From: Candidatus Nitrosopumilus sp. | Lineage (GTDB): Archaea; Thermoproteota; Nitrososphaeria; Nitrososphaerales; Nitrosopumilaceae | Length of the DNA stretch: 42,002 bases | Reading direction: 5' to 3' | Assembly: GCA_029881195.1 (NCBI GenBank) | Contig: JAOUNB010000008.1 | Coordinates: 1 to 42,002 of the forward strand | Shown: in pieces, positions 1-8,224 of the stretch | How the letters are laid out: each line of letters starts with the position of its first letter | Position numbering within the stretch: position 1 is the stretch's first letter | Made by a program: the position numbers and the translations under genes | Notes under the pieces: generated by a model | What the model saw: the letters and a program-made list of their open reading frames with translations, nothing else | Told to the model about the DNA's origin: nothing | Databases searched by the model: none

Positions 1-13
1 ATGCAAAAGTCTC

Positions 14-205
14 TCAAGATTTTAGTCGATCTTTTGTAAACATTATGAAGCTGATTGAAAAAACTGCCAGCATTGCAATCCCTGTGACATATGCATAGTT
101 TAGTCCTATGCCAGGATGATCTTCCTGATGATAGTAGTTGATCAAGAAAGTCGCAACCAGCAAAATTACTCCCACAACTGTTAGTTTCTGATGTGTCTCC
201 AACAA
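14..205 (-). CDS. small two-helix membrane protein, unknown function
   Basis: The 63-residue protein has two hydrophobic stretches (about residues 9-25 and 38-56) joined by a short polar loop with His and Asp residues (YYHQEDHPG), so it is probably a hairpin inserted in the cytoplasmic membrane. A basic C-terminus (KDRLKS) suggests that end stays inside. I recognise no family. It is followed upstream by a 168-bp AT-rich spacer and appears monocistronic. Such mini membrane proteins are frequent in thaumarchaea. That it is a real gene is supported by its coherent two-helix composition and its in-line orientation with the next gene, but not by any motif. Confidence 0.6.
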   Translation of the reverse strand: MLETHQKLTVVGVILLVATFLINYYHQEDHPGIGLNYAYVTGIAMLAVFSISFIMFTKDRLKS

Positions 206-373
206 GGATTAGTCTTATCAGTAACTATATGAATTTAGAAAAACTACCAGAAATATTTATCAAAGTATTGCAACAGTAAATTTTCGATACTCTGTCAATA
301 GTCATGCATTTACGATATTATATTTATGACATGATGGAATAACTATGTCAATTTACAGTTTTTGGAGATTAGT

Positions 374-703
374 CTATGGATCAGATTTCATTTGAGATAG
401 TTTGGCAATTACCTGCTCAAGCTCTGCTGCGTTTTCATCAATTACTTTTCTCATCACTGCAAGCTCTTCGTTTATCTTCTCCAGATTAGCATCATCGGAA
501 TTTTTGATTTTTTCTTCCAGTTCCTGCAGGACTTGTTTGTTGTATTGGTTGATTTTTTCAAGTTCATTTTTGTATCTCTCTAATTTTTCATACTGATTGG
601 AAATTTCAGGAACTTCATATTTTTCGTTTGAGAGAAATCCCAAGGAGATAACAATGCCTCCTACGACCAAGACTGCAATGAGAACAATGACGCTTAATCT
701 CAA
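374..703 (-). CDS. membrane-anchored coiled-coil protein
   Basis: The 109-residue product begins with one transmembrane segment (about residues 4-25, rich in V, I, L). The rest is a highly charged helix (about 34-105) with a Glu/Lys/Leu heptad character, expected to form a coiled coil. The protein would be anchored by its N-terminus with the coil on one face of the membrane. It lies 43 bp downstream of the ABC-transporter surface protein on the same strand and could be co-transcribed with that operon. No enzyme motif is present. A scaffold role is only a guess from the architecture. Confidence 0.65.
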   Translation of the reverse strand: MRLSVIVLIAVLVVGGIVISLGFLSNEKYEVPEISNQYEKLERYKNELEKINQYNKQVLQELEEKIKNSDDANLEKINEELAVMRKVIDENAAELEQVIAKLSQMKSDP

Positions 704-746
704 TTTAGTATCATCACTTTCTCTTTTAAGATTTAAAATTTAGCAT

Positions 747-2051
747 CTATTCTGCCTTAATTGCTGTTTTTTTACGTCTGCGAATTATGTAAATTCCAAT
801 GCCTATTACCACAATAATTGGAATGACAATCATTGTCAAGTCAGGACCGGCTTCATCATCGTTTGGTGGTTCCTTGACAAATATTGTCGCATCATATGGT
901 TCAAAGATCTCATCTCTAACACCATCCTTGTATCTTACAGTAATGGTGATGTCATGTTCCCCGTATTTTGGCTCGCCATTAAACTCGATTGGAATGTTAA
1001 ATGGAACGGGGGCATCAATTTCAATTTCATCGATGAATTGGGTATTTGCTTTGATGTTGGAATCTCCACGAGGTTCAATGGTTACAAAACCAAACAATCC
1101 GTCTTCATTTCCTTCATTGATTATTTCCCCAATTACCATTTGTGTGCCAGACAATTCAATGACATCGACATTGTATATTGACAAGTCAATCATACCCTTA
1201 ACATAGAAATCAGCGATTCGTGAAATGGTGTGTTGATCACCATGCGCATTAAAGTAAGTTATTTCAATTGGTGCGCGAAGTGTATCACCTTTCAGAGATT
1301 CTGGTACGTATACATTAAGATCAATTTGTTTTTTTGAATTTGGTGCAATTTCACCAATCTCCCAATTGGTGTTTAGAACCACAACATTCTCAATATTAGT
1401 GATAGATTGGGTAGTTGACGCCCTTTCGCTTTGTGTGTTTTGCAGTACAACATTGACACTTGAAATTGGTGCAGTTCCGTCATTTGAAATTTCAATTGTC
1501 ACATGGTTTTGTTGCAATGATGTAAGGAATGGAACTAGTGCTCGCAAGTTTATTACATTTTCTCCGGTTACCTTAAAATCAAAATTCTCAAACGCTGTAC
1601 GAACCCCTGATTCCCGTAGCCTGGAATAATCAACCTTGACGGTGCCGGGATACTGCTGTATTTTGATCCCGTTGCCTATATCAACAAAAAACGTCAGATG
1701 GAAATTTTCCCCGGCAAGAGCATTGGAAGTAGCATCAGCATGTATTACAGAGCCAGGTCCATCTGATGCTGAAAATCCAAGAGGAAGAGAGAGTTGTCCT
1801 CGGATTCCCGTAATATCCTGAGTTCCAACATTTGCCATTATTACTGTAAATGGCACATTGTTGTCTCCTGCATCAACTTCAAATTTTTCATCTATTGTTC
1901 CAAAGTAGGCATCAAGGAATTTTACATCTCCATAGTCCCTTTCAAAAGGAGAGTCGCCAAATCCCCCAGAGGTAATTTGCGCATAAGAGTTATCAAAAAC
2001 AAATGGAGAGAGCCCAATTACAAATAACGGTAAGAAGAGTTTTACATTCAT
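747..2051 (-). CDS. surface-exposed CARDB/COG1361-like protein with C-terminal anchor
   Basis: The 434-residue protein starts with a signal peptide (about residues 1-24, ending NSYA before a Gln). It continues as a long beta-rich extracellular region with motifs such as NVGTQDITGIRG and SNDGTAPISSVNV, typical of CARDB/NEW-type adhesive Ig-like modules found in S-layer-associated proteins. It ends with one transmembrane helix (about 406-423) and a basic RRRKK tail that would hold the protein on the outer face of the membrane. Its ATG overlaps the stop of the ATPase gene by ATGA, so translation is probably coupled. With the permease and ATPase it forms a three-gene unit. A role as extracytoplasmic partner of the transporter is inferred from this coupling. 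Confidence 0.8.
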   Translation of the reverse strand: MNVKLFLPLFVIGLSPFVFDNSYAQITSGGFGDSPFERDYGDVKFLDAYFGTIDEKFEVDAGDNNVPFTVIMANVGTQDITGIRGQLSLPLGFSASDGPGSVIHADATSNALAGENFHLTFFVDIGNGIKIQQYPGTVKVDYSRLRESGVRTAFENFDFKVTGENVINLRALVPFLTSLQQNHVTIEISNDGTAPISSVNVVLQNTQSERASTTQSITNIENVVVLNTNWEIGEIAPNSKKQIDLNVYVPESLKGDTLRAPIEITYFNAHGDQHTISRIADFYVKGMIDLSIYNVDVIELSGTQMVIGEIINEGNEDGLFGFVTIEPRGDSNIKANTQFIDEIEIDAPVPFNIPIEFNGEPKYGEHDITITVRYKDGVRDEIFEPYDATIFVKEPPNDDEAGPDLTMIVIPIIVVIGIGIYIIRRRKKTAIKAE

Positions 2052-2752
2052 ACTAAAACCTCCATTTCAGAAGGCTGCTCACCTTCAAATGCCTTACCGT
2101 CTTTTATTGTAATCACCTTATCTACTTCACCAAAGTGCTGTCTATCGTGAGTAACTATGACAAATGTCTGATTAAGTTTTTTTGCCATAGACTTCATCAG
2201 TTGAACAATTGTTTCTGAAGTTACAGAATCAAGATTGCCTGTAGGCTCATCAGCTAAAACAATTGATGGCTTGTTGATCAATCCCCTTGCAATTGCAACT
2301 CTTTGAGCTTGCCCACCTGAAATCTTGTTTGCACGTTTATTTATTTGGTCTTCAAGGCCAACTGCTTTTAGCAAGTCTCTGGCCTCTTTTTCAGCAACGC
2401 CATCGGTTCCTGCAATCTGTCTGGGCAGTAATACATTTTCTAAAACAGAAAGATCAGTAAGTAAGTTGGAAAATTGAAAGATAAATCCCAATTTTTTATT
2501 TCTAAATGAAGAAATCTGATCGTCATTCAGTGTTGTAGTATCAACTCCATCAATGAAGATCTTCCCACTCGATGGGTGATCTAAGAGTCCAATCATGTTA
2601 AGTAACGTGGATTTTCCAGAGCCGGAGCTTCCCACAATTAGGACAATTTGACCCTGCTCAACTGAAAATGACGCATTATCAAGTGCCTTTACTTTGCTAT
2701 CGCCTTCCCCGTAAATCTTGCTAACATTGATGATCTCAAGTACTTTAGACAG
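2048..2752 (-). CDS. ABC transporter ATP-binding protein (LolD/MacB-type)
   Basis: This ATPase powers the neighbouring FtsX-type permease. The sequence shows a Walker A GSSGSGKST, a Q-loop, the signature SGGQAQRVAIARG, a Walker B IVLADEPTG and the H-loop THD. The first ATG/GTG/TTG in frame (GTG at 2635) lies inside Walker A and would delete the first beta-strands. The frame continues upstream with normal family sequence (LEIINVSKIYGEG then VKALDNASFSVEQGQIVLI) to a stop at 2756-2758. The only reasonable start there is CTG at 2752-2750, with GGAGG nine nucleotides upstream; this gives 234 residues, the usual size. It overlaps the permease end by 8 bp and the next gene by 4 bp. Confidence 0.88.
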   Translation of the reverse strand: MSKVLEIINVSKIYGEGDSKVKALDNASFSVEQGQIVLIVGSSGSGKSTLLNMIGLLDHPSSGKIFIDGVDTTTLNDDQISSFRNKKLGFIFQFSNLLTDLSVLENVLLPRQIAGTDGVAEKEARDLLKAVGLEDQINKRANKISGGQAQRVAIARGLINKPSIVLADEPTGNLDSVTSETIVQLMKSMAKKLNQTFVIVTHDRQHFGEVDKVITIKDGKAFEGEQPSEMEVLV

Positions 2753-3932
2753 TTCTCATCGCCTCCACTGGTAATAGCTTAGTTGCCCTATACGAGGGAT
2801 ACAGAGATGCAATGATTGCCAAAGCAAAAGAGGTCAAGGCAGTTTGAATGATCTTTTCCCAGTTGTAGCTGACCTCAAGAGGCAGGCTATTGTTAAATGA
2901 CATTTTAGTTTCCTTTGCATAAACAGTGTAACCTAATCCTGCTGCGGTTCCCACTCCAGCACCAATTGCCCCAATAATCATTCCTTGAAAAATGAAGACT
3001 ATGAGAATGTCTTTTCTTTTAGCGCCAATTGCCCTCATTATACCAATTTCTTTGGTCTTGCCATTTACAAGCATCATCTGAATTGTAAGAATTGCAAATG
3101 CAGATGACATCATTCCAAAATAGCCTATCATGCTAATCATTGCAATGCCAGATCTAAAACCTGCCAGTTGTTCTTCAGCTGATTCCTCTATTGTTTCGGC
3201 AAGAAAGTCATCATTAGGAAATGATTGTAAAAAGAATTCTTTTACTTCTAATGCTTTAGAAGGATCATTTAGTTTTACCATAAAAGACCCAGTATCTCCA
3301 GGTCGATTCATCATGTCTCGTAAGGTATCAATGTGTACAACAGCAGTATAATCAAATCCCTGACCTCCAGGTGACTTTGCAATTCCAGAAACAGTAAATC
3401 TTCTGATCTGATCTTCTCCGAATCTATCAACTACAAGAACTTTAACACTATCACCAACTTCGGCTCCGCCAAGATCCTTTGCCACATTAGATCCTAACAC
3501 AATAGAATTTCTTGAAAAGACATAGCTTCCTTCTGAGACAGTTTCATGAACAGTAGATGCCCTGATGTCACGAAAGGGATCAACGCCAACTATTGGCACC
3601 CTAGTTTCTTCAATTAGTTTTCCATTTTTAGTCATATTCATTTCGGCACTTGACGAAAGCCGCGGTGTGGCGCCTTGAACATAGGGTATTCTCTCAAACC
3701 AACTTACAATTGACAAATCTGATTTGTCAATATAGTCAGCTTCATCAGTTACAAGAACGTCACCATTTCTGTAATTGCTGATATCTCTAACTATAGCATC
3801 AAAGAGTCCCTGAAATATTACAAAATTTACATGAATAACTAATATGCCAATAGTTACGGCTAAAACTGCACCAAGCAAACTGCCCTTCTTGTTAAATAGC
3901 ATTCTTTTTGCTAGTTTTAGTCGGTAATCCAC
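2745..3932 (-). CDS. ABC transporter permease, FtsX/MacB family
   Basis: The 395-residue protein has the FtsX layout. There is one N-terminal transmembrane helix (about 17-40), a large extracytoplasmic MacB-PCD-like domain (about 45-260), then three C-terminal helices (about 265-290, 310-335 and 360-380). The cytoplasmic loop GKTKEIGIMRAIGAKRKDI between helices 2 and 3 is the typical FtsX coupling signature, and the end SYRATKLLPVEAMR is also typical. This family does not move solutes through a pore but transmits ATP hydrolysis to the extracytoplasmic side, extracting lipoproteins or peptides or activating enzymes. It is first in the operon with the ATPase and the anchored surface protein. 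The substrate is unknown. Confidence 0.88.
   Translation of the reverse strand: MDYRLKLAKRMLFNKKGSLLGAVLAVTIGILVIHVNFVIFQGLFDAIVRDISNYRNGDVLVTDEADYIDKSDLSIVSWFERIPYVQGATPRLSSSAEMNMTKNGKLIEETRVPIVGVDPFRDIRASTVHETVSEGSYVFSRNSIVLGSNVAKDLGGAEVGDSVKVLVVDRFGEDQIRRFTVSGIAKSPGGQGFDYTAVVHIDTLRDMMNRPGDTGSFMVKLNDPSKALEVKEFFLQSFPNDDFLAETIEESAEEQLAGFRSGIAMISMIGYFGMMSSAFAILTIQMMLVNGKTKEIGIMRAIGAKRKDILIVFIFQGMIIGAIGAGVGTAAGLGYTVYAKETKMSFNNSLPLEVSYNWEKIIQTALTSFALAIIASLYPSYRATKLLPVEAMRTV
2762..2766 (-). promoter_or_regulatory. Shine-Dalgarno GGAGG for the ABC ATPase
   Basis: The minus strand reads GGAGG inside the end of the permease gene, nine nucleotides before the CTG at 2752-2750. This is good spacing for ribosome binding and is the main evidence that the ATPase starts at CTG. 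An ATG only two bases after the motif is in the permease frame and meets a stop after four codons. Confidence 0.55.
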
Positions 3933-4021
3933 AAAATTAGTAAAATAGTCTAATATTTAATGTATATGATGTATAGTGTTAAATTATAGACAATTTTATA
4001 TGATAATAGTAATTTTTAGAT

Positions 4022-4040
4022 TCTATAGAGGAACTATAGA
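4022..4040. promoter_or_regulatory. inverted repeat, candidate Lrp autoregulatory operator
   Basis: Perfect 7-bp arms TCTATAG and CTATAGA are separated by five bases (AGGAA), ending eight bases before the ATG at 4048. A TATA-like TTTATATGA lies at 3993-4001. Lrp/AsnC proteins bind short palindromes and often repress their own gene from the start region. The placement fits, but binding is inferred. Confidence 0.45.
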
Positions 4041-4047
4041 TGATAAA

Positions 4048-4950
4048 ATGGACAGTTTAGATATGAAAATTCTTGGCAGATTATTAAATAACTGCAGAGA
4101 ATCAGACAGACAGATAGGAATAGAGTTGGGAATTTCTGGCGGGGCAGTACGTGCTAGAATTAAAAAAATGGAGGAAAGAAAAATCATTGAAGAGTTTTTC
4201 ATAAAAGTTGAACCTACAGTGCTAGGGTATGGAGTGTTGTATTTTGTTGTGTCTGATGAAAATACAAATGAAATTTTAGACCAGATAAGTCTTGTAGGCG
4301 AACCATTTTTTGTTGTCCCATGTGTAGGCGGAATCACTGTTTGCAGTATCGTGGTAAAAGAGAATATGAAGCAAAAAATTCAGCTTGCAAGTAAACTAAT
4401 GAAAGATGTAAGAGTTTTATCAATTTTTGAGGCAGAGAATCCAGGGTTTAATGCAAATCTTACAAAGACCGATTTAGAAATTCTAGAAGAACTAATCAAG
4501 GAACCTAGAGCAAAAATTGAAAAAATTGCTGAAAACACAAATTTGTCAACAAAAACAATTACCAGATGCATTGAGAAATTACAAGAAAATGATGGAGTTC
4601 AGTTTACAATAATTTATGATCCTACAAAAATTGAAAATTATATTCCTCATGCAATTCTTACCTGGATAGACGGAGATCTTAAAGAGACATTACAAAATAT
4701 GAATAAGATATTTTCTGAATCATATTTGCAGATTCCATTTATTGCTAAAAATCAAATTGTTTTGTTTATGTATAGTGATAATATTTTCAAAATGGATGAA
4801 ATAACACAAAGAGTCAGAACAGTTAAAAATGTAAAATCAGCGGATTTGTTTATTCCAAAAAGAATTTCATTTTATGTAAAATGGTTAGAAATAGCAATTA
4901 AAGAATTTAAAAAATCCTCCAAACTACATTTAGTTTATGAAACAAATTAA
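4048..4950 (+). CDS. Lrp/AsnC-type transcription regulator with two HTH domains
   Basis: The 300-residue protein carries two helix-turn-helix units. The first (about residues 1-50, LDMKILGRLLNNCRESDRQ then GAVRARIKKME) is a classic AsnC/Lrp reader with an alpha/beta effector part behind it. The second (about 142-185, LTKTDLEILEELIKEPRAK then STKTITRCIEKLQ) repeats the pattern and is followed by another effector-like segment. It is thus about twice the usual Lrp length, and looks like an internal duplication. An earlier in-frame ATG at 3976 would add 24 residues of unlike composition and translate through the inverted repeat, so I chose 4048. The gene is divergent from the ABC operon and may control it or itself. 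Confidence 0.85.
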   Translation: MDSLDMKILGRLLNNCRESDRQIGIELGISGGAVRARIKKMEERKIIEEFFIKVEPTVLGYGVLYFVVSDENTNEILDQISLVGEPFFVVPCVGGITVCSIVVKENMKQKIQLASKLMKDVRVLSIFEAENPGFNANLTKTDLEILEELIKEPRAKIEKIAENTNLSTKTITRCIEKLQENDGVQFTIIYDPTKIENYIPHAILTWIDGDLKETLQNMNKIFSESYLQIPFIAKNQIVLFMYSDNIFKMDEITQRVRTVKNVKSADLFIPKRISFYVKWLEIAIKEFKKSSKLHLVYETN

Positions 4951-4975
4951 ATAACAATAGTTTTCAAGATTTAGA

Positions 4976-5491
4976 ATGAAGAAGAAAAAGATCTATGAAG
5001 GAAAAATTTTAGGTCTTAGCGTTTATGATGGAAAAATAGAAGGAAGAAAAGTAAAACGTGAAATGATAGAACATCGAGGTGCTGCAGCAATGCTTGCCTT
5101 TGATGAAGAAAAGAAGATTATTCTTGTCAAGCAACATAGATTTCCTCACGGATATGTTTTAGAAATTCCAGCTGGAACACTAGAAAAAGGAGAAGAGCCA
5201 GTAAAATGTGCATTTAGAGAATTAGAAGAAGAGACTGGATATAGAGCAAAAAAGATGATTCCTCTGATTACATACTATCCGTCAATAGGTTATAACACAG
5301 AGATAATTCATTGTTTTGTAGCCTCAGGATTGAAGAAAATTGCCGATTTAAAGCTAGACGATGATGAGATTCTATCTGTTGTGAAAATGGATTTGAAGAA
5401 ATTATTAAAATCAATTAAAACTGGAAAAATTCAAGATTCAAAAACAATATGTGCTGTCTTGACATATGCTGCCAAGAAGAAACTTTATTGA
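4976..5491 (+). CDS. Nudix hydrolase, ADP-ribose pyrophosphatase-like
   Basis: The 171-residue protein contains a complete Nudix box at about residues 67-89, from GTLEKGEEP to RELEEETGY, which binds the metal and cleaves a nucleoside diphosphate linked to another group. The flanks ([17 protein letters not shown] before the box and [17 protein letters not shown] after it) match the ADP-ribose/NUDT5-like subfamily, so hydrolysis of ADP-ribose to AMP and ribose 5-phosphate is the likely reaction. It follows the Lrp gene by 25 bp on the same strand and ends directly against the convergent PhoU gene. The protein should be cytosolic. Substrate choice within the family cannot be settled by reading. 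Confidence 0.88.
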   Translation: MKKKKIYEGKILGLSVYDGKIEGRKVKREMIEHRGAAAMLAFDEEKKIILVKQHRFPHGYVLEIPAGTLEKGEEPVKCAFRELEEETGYRAKKMIPLITYYPSIGYNTEIIHCFVASGLKKIADLKLDDDEILSVVKMDLKKLLKSIKTGKIQDSKTICAVLTYAAKKKLY

Positions 5492-6472
5492 TCATTTATT
5501 ATAAATTGGTTTTACAAGATCTGCAATATCAGCCCAAGACTGGGTAATTTTTTCATACATATACACCAAATCAAGAAATTCGATTGGAATTTGTTTTTTA
5601 TTTCCTAATGTAGTTCTTAATTTACTAAGGTTTTGCTCATATTTTTTATGTAACGATATTGCTTCGATAGCTAAAAGTCTATCAGGTTTTGTAAATGCAT
5701 CAATTGATTTTTCTGCAAGTATACTAAAATCTTTAACGATATCAAAAATCTTTTTTGAATGTTCTTGCGACAAAGATGAATTGTAGATAAAATTTGAGAG
5801 TTCAACAATAGAGTCACCGGCATTTTCAAGAAGATTTGCAGCTACCCTATAATCGAGCACATCAATATTTTCCAAATTAAATACATTAGCTAATTTCTTA
5901 TCAACAAGAATACTACGAATTAAGCGAACCAATAAAAAATATTGGCGATTTACTTCAACATCACGCTTTGATAACGTCTCTAAATTTGATTTATCTCCTG
6001 AGATCAATCCCTTTGATGCATCATCGTACATTCCAAGTGCAATTGAGCTCATTCTTTTTAGAATTTTTTCAGGATCCAGAGTTGTTGCATCTAAGAGAAA
6101 CTGCATGTTGATATGAGATGCATCTTCTTCAATGATTTCCATCCCCACTAATCTTCTCATTGAATTTCGTATCTTTTCTCTGTCTTCTCCCGGTATACTG
6201 GATTTAGAATTAATTTTGAATACATCATATCCCAAAAGATAAGCCCCTGTAATGTCTGCCACTATGTTTTCCTCTTTTGGTAACGGATAAGATATCACGA
6301 GTTCTTTTGTAGGCCGTGACTCTTTGTTTAGAGATATTGAGATGCTATCATGTCCAGTTTCAAGTTCGACTTGGCTGCTTTTATCCAAGTTATTTGCATC
6401 AACCCATTCTTTTGGAAGCGATACTAAGATAGTGCTTCCGATTTTTTGTAGGCGTCGAATGAATTTAGTCAA
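5492..6472 (-). CDS. AbrB-PhoU phosphate uptake regulator-like protein
   Basis: The 326-residue protein begins with a SpoVT/AbrB-type swapped-hairpin DNA-binding domain (about residues 1-48, IRRLQKIGSTILVSLPKEWV). It continues with two helical PhoU-like modules (about 110-220 and 225-326) of charged helices. This fusion is the common archaeal version of PhoU and is thought to sense phosphate-transport status and act on transcription. No pst transporter genes are nearby, so the target is unclear. The start is a TTG directly before ACT AAA; no other start fits because the AbrB domain begins at once. The gene is divergent from the CoA operon, with a 65-bp AT-rich spacer. Confidence 0.85.
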   Translation of the reverse strand: MTKFIRRLQKIGSTILVSLPKEWVDANNLDKSSQVELETGHDSISISLNKESRPTKELVISYPLPKEENIVADITGAYLLGYDVFKINSKSSIPGEDREKIRNSMRRLVGMEIIEEDASHINMQFLLDATTLDPEKILKRMSSIALGMYDDASKGLISGDKSNLETLSKRDVEVNRQYFLLVRLIRSILVDKKLANVFNLENIDVLDYRVAANLLENAGDSIVELSNFIYNSSLSQEHSKKIFDIVKDFSILAEKSIDAFTKPDRLLAIEAISLHKKYEQNLSKLRTTLGNKKQIPIEFLDLVYMYEKITQSWADIADLVKPIYNK

Positions 6473-6503
6473 TTTATATTAATTTAATTAATTTAAACCA
6501 TAT

Positions 6504-6513
6504 TCTTATATTT
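6504..6513 (+). promoter_or_regulatory. TATA-like element of the CoA operon
   Basis: TCTTATATTT lies 25-34 bases upstream of the pantoate kinase ATG at 6538, the distance expected for an archaeal TATA box and a leaderless or nearly leaderless transcript. Confidence 0.4.
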
Positions 6514-6537
6514 TGTGTAAAATTTAAACTCAGATCA

Positions 6538-7449
6538 ATGGAGGCCAAGGCATTTTGTCCCGCTCACATTACAGGTTTTTTTAAAGCCCATTTAGAGGGG
6601 CCTCAAAATGATTTAGAAAAATTAGGGTCCATGGGTGCGGGTTTTTCAATTAAACAAGGTGTAACCACTAGAGTAAGAATTGATCCAAAAAATGGTCAGC
6701 AATCAAGTTTCCACATTACCACAAAAGGATATCATCCAGACAAAACAGATATCTCAGAATATGTTCTAAATGAGTTCTTAAAGCTCGGGGAATTTTCTGA
6801 CAAATTTTTTGATGTTGAACATGAAATATCGATTCCAGTCGGATATGGTTTAGGTTCTAGTGGTGCTGTTGCTTTATCACTATCATATGCACTGGATCAA
6901 GCCCTTGATACTAAATTAGATAAAACAAAGATTGGACAAATTGCACATAACGCAGAAGTGAACTGCAAAACTGGACTTGGAGATGTTTTAGCATCATATC
7001 ACGGAGGTTTTGAAATTCGTGTCAAGGCAGGAGCTCCTGGAATAGGAAGTGTTGAAAAAATAATTACAGATAAAATTTCAATTATAATGATATGTTTTTC
7101 TCCAATTTCTACAAACAAATTCATCAAAGAACGTTTATCACAGATTAATGGTCTTGGTGGAAAAATGGTAGATAAACTACTAGAATCAAGAAACTATGAA
7201 GACTTTCAAGACATGTCTTTAGAATTTGCAAAATATGTGGATGTCATGACTCCAAGAATGCAAAAATTGGTTAATGAATTATCAGAAAGGGATATCAAAT
7301 GTGGAATTGCGTTGTTTGGGGAAACAATCTTTTCAATGATTCCTAAAGAAAAAGAAAATGATGTTTTAGAAATTTTACAAAAGTATACTGAAGGATCAAT
7401 TATAAAATCAGAGTTGGATAACCAAGGAGCAAGAGTTCTTTTTAATTAG
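6538..7449 (+). CDS. pantoate kinase (GHMP family)
   Basis: This enzyme phosphorylates pantoate to 4-phosphopantoate with ATP, the archaeal replacement for the bacterial order of pantothenate synthesis and kinase. The 303-residue protein shows the GHMP kinase signature PVGYGLGSSGAVALSLSYA (about residues 99-117), the N-terminal CPAHITGFF and the acidic/glycine-rich GLGDVLASYHGG segment typical of archaeal PoK. It is first in an operon whose next gene, phosphopantothenate synthetase, uses its product; the gap is only 10 bp. Its length and context fit the family well. A shikimate or homoserine kinase is the generic alternative, but the neighbours make PoK almost certain. Confidence 0.93.
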   Translation: MEAKAFCPAHITGFFKAHLEGPQNDLEKLGSMGAGFSIKQGVTTRVRIDPKNGQQSSFHITTKGYHPDKTDISEYVLNEFLKLGEFSDKFFDVEHEISIPVGYGLGSSGAVALSLSYALDQALDTKLDKTKIGQIAHNAEVNCKTGLGDVLASYHGGFEIRVKAGAPGIGSVEKIITDKISIIMICFSPISTNKFIKERLSQINGLGGKMVDKLLESRNYEDFQDMSLEFAKYVDVMTPRMQKLVNELSERDIKCGIALFGETIFSMIPKEKENDVLEILQKYTEGSIIKSELDNQGARVLFN

Positions 7450-7459
7450 CCGAAATTAT

Positions 7460-8224
7460 ATGTCGTTAATTCCAAAATCACATCCAAGAGCTAAGTCATT
7501 ATTTATTCGAGAGAGACTCGTAAAAGGATTTGATAATGGATTAGTTGCAAAAGAAGGATTACTTGCTCAAGGTAGAGGCGAAGCTTTTGATTACCTGCTA
7601 GGAGAAAAAACAGGGAAATCTGCAAAAAACGCGATTAGGGCAGCAGCAGCACAGCTTCTAGTAGCAGAGAGACCTGTCATTTCAGTCAATGGGAATATAG
7701 CTGCACTGTGCCCTAAAGAAATTGTAAAGTTATCAAAGCAAATCAAGGCTAAACTTGAGGTAAATTTGTTTTATTCAAATAAAATGAGAAAAAATGCAAT
7801 TATCAAGACACTCAAAAAATCTGGCGCAAAGGAGGTTTTGGGGGCAAATCTTAGCATGTCTACAAAATTACAAGGAATAGATTCTGCAAGAAGAATAGTT
7901 GACAAAAATGGAATTTTTGCAGCAGATGTGGTATTAGTACCGTTAGAAGACGGGGATAGAACCATAGCACTTAGAAAAGCGGGAAAAACGGTTCTAACAT
8001 TTGATCTTAATCCACTTTCAAGAACTTCACAGACTGCAAATATAACAATTGTAGATAATGTAACGCGGGGGATTAATTTACTAATAGATGAATCAAAGAA
8101 ATTGTCTAAAAAAAATCATAGTTCACTAAGAAAAATAATTAAGGATTTTGACAATAAAAAAAATCTTTCAGACAACATACTTGAAATAAAAAAAAATCTG
8201 GCAAGAGGTGCAAAAATTGCATAA
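7460..8224 (+). CDS. 4-phosphopantoate--beta-alanine ligase (phosphopantothenate synthetase)
   Basis: This enzyme joins 4-phosphopantoate and beta-alanine with ATP to give 4'-phosphopantothenate. The 254-residue protein belongs to the former DUF137 family: it starts IPKSHPRAKSLFIRERLV and contains the conserved VNGNIAALCP, NLFYSNKMRKN, VLVPLEDGDRT and ALRKAGKTVLTFDLNPLSRT segments. The family is archaeal-specific and dimeric. It sits between pantoate kinase and panB, and overlaps the latter by 17 bp, so translation is likely coupled. No truncation or odd residues are visible. Confidence 0.94.
   Translation: MSLIPKSHPRAKSLFIRERLVKGFDNGLVAKEGLLAQGRGEAFDYLLGEKTGKSAKNAIRAAAAQLLVAERPVISVNGNIAALCPKEIVKLSKQIKAKLEVNLFYSNKMRKNAIIKTLKKSGAKEVLGANLSMSTKLQGIDSARRIVDKNGIFAADVVLVPLEDGDRTIALRKAGKTVLTFDLNPLSRTSQTANITIVDNVTRGINLLIDESKKLSKKNHSSLRKIIKDFDNKKNLSDNILEIKKNLARGAKIA

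Noticed and set aside
799-1206. 135-codon plus-strand frame inside the surface-protein gene
   Set aside because: It is the opposite strand of a coherent coding frame (signal peptide, beta domain, anchor) and gives low-complexity Ser/Ile/Thr-rich sequence without motifs.
6473-6500. AT-only repeat between the PhoU-like and pantoate kinase genes
   Set aside because: Low-complexity TTAATT runs give weak apparent symmetry without a defined palindrome.
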